A stretch of 64,000 nucleotides of DNA from Tritrichomonas musculus (lineage: Eukaryota > Parabasalia > Tritrichomonadida > Tritrichomonadidae): positions 558,001 through 622,000 of the forward strand of contig JAPFFF010000052.1 in NCBI GenBank assembly GCA_039105265.1, in the 5' to 3' direction. Below are positions 30,156 to 38,484 of the stretch, in pieces; position 1 is the stretch's first letter, and every line of letters begins with the position of its first letter. The translations under genes and the position numbers were made by a program. A model generated the notes under the pieces. The model saw only the letters and a program-made list of their open reading frames with translations, made no database searches and had not been told where the DNA came from.

Positions 30156-32495
30156 TCATAACCAAAAAGCAATTAATTCATCAATAGAATTTTGATCACT
30201 TTGTTCAGATTGTTCCTTTGGGTAGATATCCTCACAATTACTTAAAATTTCTCCTTTAAAAACAATTTCAACTTTTTCTAATTGTTCATCTTCTTCGTCG
30301 CTCACAAACCAATATTCTTTAGTTCTTGGTAATTTTGTGTATTGTTTCCTGCGAACCAATTTAACAATTACAAAAAGTATTATGAAAAAAGATGCTGCCG
30401 CGACAGAACAAATACCAATTAATCGATCTTTTGTAATCGTTGGTTTTTTTATATAAACATATACATATGTTATTGAGTAATAGTGTGTATAATATGAAAT
30501 AATATATGGTAAATTGTAATTATAGTCACTTTCAATATCAAAAAAAGTATAAGTCATTTTGCTTTTATCATAACTTAACATATATGAATTCGAAACAGAA
30601 TATGAATATGAAAATGTGACAGATCTAATTTTTGTGAATGTTAAAGATAATGTTTCTAATATAGAAAAGGAGTAACCTTTTAATGGTCTATTTGGAACTT
30701 CTTGGGATGGGGAGATATTGGAATTGGTCCTAAAATGTTGACTTGGATTGAATAAAGATTCTGTTGATATCAAGAAATCATTAGAACTTGATAAATATAT
30801 ATAACTTTGAGAATCATTTGATTCTTTGTCATTTGAAACAAATAATTGACTAGTTGAAAAGGAGAAAAATTGAGAGTATTTAAATTGATTGCTTAGTAAG
30901 ATGTTTTTACTCTCAGAAAATATGCTACTCGATGAAAATATTAGATTTTTTGAGAAAAAATTGCTAATTGAATAATAATAACTTGGTGAGTTTTCCTTGC
31001 TTTTTGATAAAACTTCACTTGAAGTAAAAAAATCACTCATTGTGAATTCATTAAAAAATGGAAATATCTTGGTATTTGAGAAATCATTACTTGATGAAAA
31101 AATATTGCTGAATGAAAACATTTTGCTTTTTGAAAACTGTTCGGTTAATGTAAAAAAGTAACTTTCTGAGAAAACATCAGAAAAAGTAAATATTTTTGTA
31201 TTTGAAAAATATTCACTTGATGAAAATATATGGCTTGTAGAGAAAATTTTGCTTGGAACAAATTCTGTTCTTCTCGATAAAAAGTCACTCTCTGAAAATA
31301 TTACGCTTTTTGTGAATTCATTTGAAAATGAAAATAATTCAGTGTTTGTAAATTCATTGCTCAATGAAAATTCTTGACTATGTGAAAACATTTTGCTTTT
31401 TGAAAACTGTTCGGTTAATGTAAAAAAGTAACTTTTTGAAAAACTATCAGAAAAAGTAAATATTTTTGTATTTGAAAAATGTTCACTTGATGAAAATATA
31501 TGGCTTGTAGAGAAAATTTTGCTTGGAACAAATTCTGTTCTTCTCGATAAAAAGTCACTCTCTGAAAATATTACGCTTTCTGTGAATTCATTAGAAAATG
31601 AAAATAATTCAGTGTTTGTAAATTCATTGCTCAATGAAAATTCTTGACTATGTGAAAACATATTGCTTGGCAAAAGACTTTCTGTAAAATAATAACTATT
31701 CGAAAATAAATAACTTTTGGAAAAATATAAACTTTTTGAGAATAAAAGAGATTTTGAAAATAATTCACTTTCTTTAAATATCTCACTTTGTGTGAAAGGT
31801 TGGCTTGGTGTAAATTTTTCTGTTGGAATATGATTTGGTATAATATTAAAATTAAAATCAGGATCAGTTGTAAAAGCAGTGGTGAAATTTATTCTTTCAT
31901 TTGGTGAAAGAATATAATTCTGCCATGAATAGGCAATTGCTGAGTCTATATCAGTACAACTAGATGTGGTTGCATTATTCCAAACATTGTCAAATCTATC
32001 CTCCCAACTTCCATACCATATAGAATCAATTGCTGGATGATTTTCATATCCTTGCAAGAATAAAAGATATAATGTGTATTTAACATCGGAAAATTTAAAA
32101 CCTTTCATTGGATCTACTCTATATATTGGAACGATATCATTATTATAAATTTGAATGTCAGCATGGACAGCAAGACTAATATTTTTGGTTATATTCCCAG
32201 TATTTGAAATAATATGACGAATCCCAACTTGATCAGAAATATTGATTAATAAAGTTGTAATTTTGATATCATCAATTTTTTGTGAATTCGATAAAACATC
32301 ACTTTGTTTTGAATCGACACTAATTACAACGTTATATCCATAGCCATATGGATCTCCAGATGTCGTTTTTATTAATTGTCCATTATCATAAAAGCATAGG
32401 TTAAAAACTCCTGTAGATGCTTTTGGACATGAGATAAGCTGTACTTCACATTTAATAATAGAAATTATAAGCGAGAAAACATAAAAACTGTTCAT
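30156..32495 (-). CDS. Type I membrane protein with Phe-Ser heptad-like repeats
   Basis: 779 codons from the ATG at 32495; the longer frame upstream begins only with a TTG and lacks an ATG. A signal peptide (FYVFSLIISIIKC) starts the protein. About 200 residues of unassigned ectodomain follow. Then comes a long Ser/Thr/Phe-rich tract in which Phe-Ser pairs return every seven residues (for example LFSKSLLFSKSLYFSKS). A 90-residue block is duplicated in tandem within it. Near the C-terminus one membrane helix (AAASFFIILFVIVKLV) and a 70-residue acidic cytoplasmic tail follow. The architecture indicates a cell-surface protein with a repetitive, probably glycosylated stalk. No enzyme domain is seen and I do not recognise a named family; similar F-S repeat proteins occur in trichomonads. 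Confidence 0.85.
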   Translation of the reverse strand: MNSFYVFSLIISIIKCEVQLISCPKASTGVFNLCFYDNGQLIKTTSGDPYGYGYNVVISVDSKQSDVLSNSQKIDDIKITTLLINISDQVGIRHIISNTGNITKNISLAVHADIQIYNNDIVPIYRVDPMKGFKFSDVKYTLYLLFLQGYENHPAIDSIWYGSWEDRFDNVWNNATTSSCTDIDSAIAYSWQNYILSPNERINFTTAFTTDPDFNFNIIPNHIPTEKFTPSQPFTQSEIFKESELFSKSLLFSKSLYFSKSYLFSNSYYFTESLLPSNMFSHSQEFSLSNEFTNTELFSFSNEFTESVIFSESDFLSRRTEFVPSKIFSTSHIFSSSEHFSNTKIFTFSDSFSKSYFFTLTEQFSKSKMFSHSQEFSLSNEFTNTELFSFSNEFTKSVIFSESDFLSRRTEFVPSKIFSTSHIFSSSEYFSNTKIFTFSDVFSESYFFTLTEQFSKSKMFSFSNIFSSSNDFSNTKIFPFFNEFTMSDFFTSSEVLSKSKENSPSYYYSISNFFSKNLIFSSSSIFSESKNILLSNQFKYSQFFSFSTSQLFVSNDKESNDSQSYIYLSSSNDFLISTESLFNPSQHFRTNSNISPSQEVPNRPLKGYSFSILETLSLTFTKIRSVTFSYSYSVSNSYMLSYDKSKMTYTFFDIESDYNYNLPYIISYYTHYYSITYVYVYIKKPTITKDRLIGICSVAAASFFIILFVIVKLVRRKQYTKLPRTKEYWFVSDEEDEQLEKVEIVFKGEILSNCEDIYPKEQSEQSDQNSIDELIAFWL
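31100..31640 (-). repeat. 270-bp in-frame tandem duplication
   Basis: Two adjacent 270-bp blocks are almost identical. Both contain gcttggaacaaattctgt, at 31251 and 31521, and each encodes 90 residues of the surface-protein stalk. The few differences change single residues (for example H/Y, S/V, K/E). This looks like a recent unequal exchange. Confidence 0.85.
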
Positions 32496-32855
32496 AATTT
32501 CATTGATTGAAAAAAGCAATATTCAATTGATATTCAATTAAGTAAAACCTTGGCCCAATAATAAATCTGCCGTATAATCATTAAAATGCCGTATAAATAA
32601 TAAAACTTTTGAGAATGATTTTCATTTCATATGTTGATAATTTATTAATAAATAATTCACACATTATTTTTTAATCACCAAAAAATATTTTTTGCGACAC
32701 TTTTAATTCATACAAAATATGACCAAAAGTAGTTTTTCAATTGCCAGTATTCAAAAACCTCAAAAAAACTTTAATAATTGAGAATGGTCTGAAAAAAGTG
32801 GTTCAGAATATTTTTGTCAATAATGAGTTCACTTTTTTTGGAGACGGGCTAGAAA
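32496..32855. other. Divergent promoter region
   Basis: This lies between the surface-protein gene and the second subtilase, 360 nt. It holds the Inr-like motif at 32829 on the right side; no other element was recognised. Confidence 0.5.
32829..32833 (+). promoter_or_regulatory. Inr-like TCACT initiator of second subtilase
   Basis: TCACT followed by a T run, with the +1 A at 32831, 25 nt before the ATG at 32856. It matches the trichomonad initiator consensus. Confidence 0.5.
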
Positions 32856-35800
32856 ATGCTTTTTTTATTTTTAATTCATTTTTCCCAAAGCTTCAATGAA
32901 GATTCATTATCAATATTGACCAATCGCCAAAGAAAATTAATTCTAACAAAACATCAAAATGTGAACATAAAAGAAAGAAGTCCAAAATCTTTATATAATT
33001 GGTATTATGTGCATTTTATAACAAAAGACATTTCCCAAATCCAAAAAATAATATCTATTGCAAAAGAAAATTTAATATTACCAAGCACCTATATTCTTTT
33101 CTTAAGCCAAAATCAGGTAAATCAGATTTCTAATATTTCATTAATTCACAAAATAGAACCTCATGAAAAATATTATGAAGACTCTGGGCCAATTGAGAAA
33201 AACAGTTTATTGCTTGTCTCTACGCTCCCTAATTATGATTTATCATCAAATAAAGATGATTTTATAATTGAAGGGAGATTAAATGACGCTTTAGCCATTC
33301 TGAATTTGGGCAATAAAACAGTTGAACAAAAAAATGAAATAATAAAAGAATTATGTGATATTTCAGAAGTTAGAACTGTAACAACATATAAATATCCAAA
33401 ATTAGCAAACTCATTAATGACAGCCTATACTCAACATAACTTTATTTATTTCAAAAGGAACCCAAATCATAAATTTTATTATATGGATAGATATTTGAAT
33501 TTGAATGGAATAACAGGTGAAAATGAAGTTATAACAATAATTGATTCACCTATTGATTTCAATCATGCTATGTTTCGCGATGATGATGTTGATGTTGAAT
33601 TCAACAAACTCATGCCAAATCATCGTAAAATAATATATTATTACTATGAAAAGAATATGTCAACATGGGAAAATGAAATTAGTGAATATGAGCATGGAAC
33701 TCATGTTGCAGGGACAGCAGCAGGGAAAAGTATTTGTTCAAATGATGATGTTTTAAAGACAAGTATTTTTAATGGAAATGCTCCTGATGCAAAAATAGCA
33801 TATGCTGGATCAAATTTACACGTAAATATAACAAAATTTAGAGAAATATTCTCAGAAGTTAATTCAAAAGTATCTTCAAATAGTTGGGGAAATGATTTTT
33901 ACACCAGCTCGTTAAATACTCTTTTTGGATCAATAGCATTAATAAATCCTAATGTTACATTTATTTTTGCTGCAGGAAATTCATATGAACAATATGGGAA
34001 TTTCAGTATTGGAGATCCACAAGGTTCTAAAAATGTCCTAACAGTTGGTGCCCTTGAAGATTTCTATGCATCTCCTGAAACTTTTATTGTTACAAGCATT
34101 CAAAATCCAGATTTATCATTTGTAGCTAATGATGTTAATTTTATGGATCCAATTATAAATGCAACAATTGGAAATGAACCAGGAAAAACTGATATTTATG
34201 CATTTGATAACTCAGATCATAATTGTAAAAATTTATTGAATAATAATAAGTTCTTGATTTATGGAGGAGGAGATATTTCATGGATTTATAATTGTGAATA
34301 TAATGGTGTTCCAAACTTTTTAGTATTCGATAATGCAACCCTAGTTAAAGAATTGCTTGATTCCAAAAGTGACGTATCCATATCAAAAAATATAACGGTT
34401 TTAAAAAAGAAAAAATTATTAAAAACATCATTTTCATCAACTGGCCCTGGCTCAAATGGAATATTGAAACCTGATTTGATGGCCCCTGGAAGCAAAGTTA
34501 TTAGTGCTAAGTCTCGATCACATAGTAATTCTCCTCATGGATGTGGTGAAAGCAGAGATTCGGAATTTATTTTTATGAATGGAACATCAATGGCAGCTCC
34601 AAATATTGCTGGAGGTGCAGCATTAATTAGACATTATTTCAATTCTGGAAAATGGATGGAAAAAGTTATTCTTGATGGAGAAACGACTAGAGCACTTTTA
34701 ATCAATTCTTGCACTCATCCATTTGATTCTAAAATACCTGATATTATGTATGGTCATGGAACAGTTGATCTCTCAACGGTTATTCCAATTGAAAATGATT
34801 TTGGTGTTCAGATCACTCACCAAAGATCAGAGTCATATGATGATCAATCTGCCTCTCTTTTAGAAAATGAAAATAAAAAATCTGTTGTCACTGAAAATGG
34901 CCACGTTGTAGCAAAGCTCAATGTTAATACTGCCTTAAATTCGAAAAAACTTCAAATTACATTATCTTACCTTGATATGCTGATTGATATGGATTCTCCA
35001 ATTCCACTCATTCATGATCTTGATCTTATTGTAACATCACCAAGTAAGAAGATTTATTTAGGTGATCATTTGGCCAACAAAGACACTCAGCATGCATCAA
35101 CAAATGAAAAAGTTATTATAAATGAAGATGAACTTGAAGATGGAACTTATACAATACATGTATATGGAGGAAAGTTCATTGATAGAATAACAACTGATAT
35201 TGATGAACAAGAGTTTTCAGTGGTTGCTAGTGGTCCAATTCAAAATGGATATTTAGTATTTTCAAATTCAACAGAATGTCCTTGTGATAAATGTGATCCA
35301 AATAAGCCTGGCTACTGCTTATGTGATGATGAAAAAGAGTTTGGTCAAGTATGCCAGATCAAAATAGACACAATAGTTGGAAACAAAGGTGCTTTTACTG
35401 TTGGACCATTAGAAGTCAAACGCCTTAAGTTTTCATCAAAGAAAACAATTAAAAAAATATTCTCTTCTTCTGATAATCCTGGTCATGGTTCAACAATTTG
35501 GGCAAGCAAAGATAATCATTTATCAATTGGTGAATACGAAATTAATGGATATACAGCAAACGAAACAGAAAGAAATGATGGCATTGATGTTGGATTTGGA
35601 GAAAAAGAACTTTGTGTTGCCATTTTTAACAACAATGATAGAGAAGCCACTTATAATCTAGAAGTATCAGATGGAGTCCGTCCAACGTCAAGTCCTACAC
35701 CTAAGCCTACATCGAAATATTCCCCAACACCAGAACCAACACATGATCCAGATGGTGGAGGTGAAGATGATAGCAGCAGTAGTTCACATCGATCAAAAGA

Positions 35801-36380
35801 GAATAGTAACAGAGAAAGTTCAACTATTTTAGGTGATAAAAATATTAGGACAGTTTTTGTTGGTGCTTCATCTATTATTCATTTGAGGCCATTATATAGC
35901 TTAATGTACAGTATGAGAAAAGTTTTTGGCTCCCTTATTCCTTCTCCTGATTTCATTCATTCGGCAATATGGGTTTCATCATCTGAATCAGATATAACGG
36001 ATGAAACGGTAGGCGCAATATTTGTGTATGGAAAGTATTATTCAAATGGCGTTGATAAAACATATCTTTCTCATGATGGTGCAAGATCATATATAATGAC
36101 ATTTGGTGAATTTAAAAAACGTTTTGGCTTATTCAAAGTGAAGCAATTGAAGCCGCAAAAAGATATGAAATTATTTGATTTTATAAAAGCAATCAAAGAA
36201 AGTGGAAACTGGGATGCCAAAAATTATAATTGGCCAACCAACAATTGCCAGCATTTTACATGCTCATGTTTAAATATTCTCAATGCAATTCGATATTCAC
36301 CAAATGATAAAGATTGGATTGATATACCTCAAATGATTATGAAAGTATTAAACAAAAATGAAGTGAATAAACTTAATTAA
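32856..36380 (+). CDS. Subtilisin-like (S8) protease with C-terminal permuted-papain-like NC-x-H module
   Basis: 1174 codons. Signal peptide MLFLFLIHFSQSF, a pro-region, then an S8 domain with a full triad: D230 (IIDSPIDF), H283 (EHGTHVAGT), S578 (NGTSMAAPN). As in the paralogue at 20529, a jelly-roll-like part and a cysteine-rich patch (ECPCDKCDPNKPGYCLC) follow. After that the two proteins differ. Instead of a membrane helix there is a Pro/Ser/Thr linker (about 950-990), then a 180-residue domain with HSAIW (H1035), a GAIFVYGKYY strand, and WPTNNCQHFTCSCLN (C1131, H1133). That H...NCxHF pattern resembles PPPDE/LRAT-type permuted papain-fold domains; this is a motif-based inference. The result would be a secreted serine protease carrying a second, possibly cysteine-dependent, module. 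Confidence 0.92.
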   Translation: MLFLFLIHFSQSFNEDSLSILTNRQRKLILTKHQNVNIKERSPKSLYNWYYVHFITKDISQIQKIISIAKENLILPSTYILFLSQNQVNQISNISLIHKIEPHEKYYEDSGPIEKNSLLLVSTLPNYDLSSNKDDFIIEGRLNDALAILNLGNKTVEQKNEIIKELCDISEVRTVTTYKYPKLANSLMTAYTQHNFIYFKRNPNHKFYYMDRYLNLNGITGENEVITIIDSPIDFNHAMFRDDDVDVEFNKLMPNHRKIIYYYYEKNMSTWENEISEYEHGTHVAGTAAGKSICSNDDVLKTSIFNGNAPDAKIAYAGSNLHVNITKFREIFSEVNSKVSSNSWGNDFYTSSLNTLFGSIALINPNVTFIFAAGNSYEQYGNFSIGDPQGSKNVLTVGALEDFYASPETFIVTSIQNPDLSFVANDVNFMDPIINATIGNEPGKTDIYAFDNSDHNCKNLLNNNKFLIYGGGDISWIYNCEYNGVPNFLVFDNATLVKELLDSKSDVSISKNITVLKKKKLLKTSFSSTGPGSNGILKPDLMAPGSKVISAKSRSHSNSPHGCGESRDSEFIFMNGTSMAAPNIAGGAALIRHYFNSGKWMEKVILDGETTRALLINSCTHPFDSKIPDIMYGHGTVDLSTVIPIENDFGVQITHQRSESYDDQSASLLENENKKSVVTENGHVVAKLNVNTALNSKKLQITLSYLDMLIDMDSPIPLIHDLDLIVTSPSKKIYLGDHLANKDTQHASTNEKVIINEDELEDGTYTIHVYGGKFIDRITTDIDEQEFSVVASGPIQNGYLVFSNSTECPCDKCDPNKPGYCLCDDEKEFGQVCQIKIDTIVGNKGAFTVGPLEVKRLKFSSKKTIKKIFSSSDNPGHGSTIWASKDNHLSIGEYEINGYTANETERNDGIDVGFGEKELCVAIFNNNDREATYNLEVSDGVRPTSSPTPKPTSKYSPTPEPTHDPDGGGEDDSSSSSHRSKENSNRESSTILGDKNIRTVFVGASSIIHLRPLYSLMYSMRKVFGSLIPSPDFIHSAIWVSSSESDITDETVGAIFVYGKYYSNGVDKTYLSHDGARSYIMTFGEFKKRFGLFKVKQLKPQKDMKLFDFIKAIKESGNWDAKNYNWPTNNCQHFTCSCLNILNAIRYSPNDKDWIDIPQMIMKVLNKNEVNKLN

Positions 36381-36805
36381 TTAAAATAAAATTAAATTCG
36401 CTTTTATTTATTAAATGTAAAAAACTATATTTATTCCAAAAAAAGGCATGCAATAAAAGTTCAATGAATATAAGTATGTGATCAAATTTATTCTCAACTG
36501 GAATATGTTTGATATTTCTAAAAAGTTAATTTATTATGATATGAAACAATAAAATACATTTTTTTGGATCATATTGGATAAATGATTTCAATATAAAATG
36601 ATAGTTTTTAAAATATGAATTTTCGCGGACAACAACAATTACTTTTAGCAAATATTACGTCATAATGCATCCTCTATAAGAATTAGAGACCATTTTCGTA
36701 GAAAACATTCAATTGAAAATGGTGCTATTGGATTGACCAATGAAGGTGAAAAATTGGCCTTGACGTTAAATTAAAAAAAAAAAATATTATTCCGGTGATA
36801 GTTTA
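36381..36805. other. Intergenic spacer
   Basis: AT-rich. The right side (about 36620-36800) may contain further decayed Pmp-like sequence but no frame is convincing. Confidence 0.4.
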
Positions 36806-38157
36806 ATGGCTATTTCATTTAGAGATTTAGCTCATCTTGAAATCAGTGAATGTAGTTTTAATAATATTAGTTCATTGAGTGGTGATTCAATTACCTTATC
36901 TAGTGATTCTATGACCATTATTGAAAAGTGCAAGCTCATTGATTGTTGTTCTTCAGGATATGCAATATCTGCAGCATCATCTAATGAAATATTCATATTT
37001 GATTCTGTTGTTCTTTTAAACTGAAATGATAACTACAGATAATGTCGTGGAATTTGAAAATTGTACAATTTGCAAATACACACACTAATCATGCTTTATC
37101 AATAGTGCAGAGATCTGATCTTACATGTGAACTTATTGTCAAGAACGAAAACTTTAGTTTTTCAGAATAATATTACATTGACTCAGGAAGTAGCAGTTGT
37201 ATAGGATATATTAATTCCAAAATCAACGTACTAGATCTAGTTAACATTACTTTTATTGATAATAAGTTGAACTTTAATAACGTTTTCGGGTTGCTTTTCA
37301 CTTATGTTTCAGCATTGTCATTTTATGAAATTTCATGAATAATGAAGCTCAAGAAAAACCAAGTTCGAACAGAGAAACAGCTCAATTTAATTCAATGAAT
37401 ATTGAATTTATTGACTGTTCATTCAGGCATAATAAAGCTTTCAGAAATGGAGGAGCTATTTCATTTGAAACTCAAAAAAAAACAATTGAATATAAAGACT
37501 GCTAATTTGATCATAGTGTTGCATCATCAAGAAAAAAAGGAGGTGCAATTTACTATTGAAAATAACGATTTTAATGAACAAATAAAAGATGATAATCATG
37601 AATCAATAGCAATTTGCATTAATAATACTATTGAGATAACACATTCAATAATTGAGGGAAACCTCAAGATAATAATTTTGCTCTTAAAGTTAGTCTAGAT
37701 AATGTAATTGCATTTGATAAAGTTGACACTGTATGTAATGGAATCAAATTTAGTCAAGAGAACTGTGTAATAACTATTCGAAATTGATCATTTACACGAT
37801 GTTATAAAACTACAAAAGCAATGACATGGGGAGTGGTCTTTCATTAAATGGTTTCAAAGTTACAGAAATCGAGGAATGTAAATTTGTTGATTATGGGACA
37901 TTTTCTATAAACAGGAGTATCACACTGTATTATTCGAGAATGTTTAATTGATTTCAGTTCAGTAGAGAAAGGAGGCTCAGGAATATCATCATTCATGAAT
38001 AGCATTCTCATTGAAAATAATTCATTCATCAAATATTATGAAAATACTATTGGTATTCAATGCAACAAAGAAGGTTCTAATAAATTTGAATTAATCAACA
38101 ATCATTTCTCAGGAAGTCGTGAAAGCCCAATTCTTTACTTCAAAGATGGTCGGTGAC
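36806..38157 (+). pseudogene. Second Pmp-like beta-helix gene relic
   Basis: Plus-strand coding remnants with repeated beta-helix rungs. They begin with SFRDLAHLEISECSFNNIS, continue with NIEFIDCSFRHNKAFRNGG and GGAISF, then KKGGAIYY, and end with FELINNHFSGSRESPIL before a TGA at 38155-38157. The GGAI and FxxN motifs are those of Pmp-type proteins. Pieces lie in at least two frames with several stops, so the gene is dead. No start codon with a signal peptide and no membrane helix could be found, suggesting loss of both ends. It is less well preserved than the copy at 28647. Confidence 0.65.
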
Positions 38158-38484
38158 TGAAAAGTAAATAATTTCTAATCAGCTGGACTGAAAACTAGTA
38201 AAAAATCAATTTGAATGATAATTGGAATATTTCTTGCTATTTAACGATATTGGTTAAGATGTGAAAATACATTTTTTAAAATGTATTTAAAAAAAAATCA
38301 TTCTTACGCCTGGAGTCGAACCCCGATCACGAGTCAATCTTTACTATCTTAACCGCTGAACGATCTCTGATAGGAAAATTAGAAAAATATAAATTTATAA
38401 AAAAGTATTACTTTTTTGGAAATTTTTCATAAATGGAAAAAGTGTAAAAATTTTAAAAATTTATTGACAATTTAAAAATTTAAA
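38158..38484. other. Intergenic spacer before RBR gene
   Basis: Contains the tRNA-like relic at 38301-38370; the remainder is AT-rich with no other feature. The promoter of the RBR gene must be here but no exact Inr was found. Confidence 0.45.
38301..38370 (-). pseudogene. Degenerate tRNA-like sequence
   Basis: The minus strand carries a perfect pol III B box (GGTTCGACTCC) and a D-arm-like GTTCAGCGGTTAAGATAG at the right distance. The acceptor ends (TCAGAGA against CGTAAGA) and the anticodon stem do not pair, and the T stem is imperfect. It therefore looks like a decayed tRNA, or a tRNA-derived element, and no anticodon can be assigned. Confidence 0.5.

Noticed and set aside
32496-32519. Upstream extension of the heptad-repeat surface protein
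   Set aside because: It would begin with TTG, and the ATG at 32495 is directly followed by a good signal peptide.
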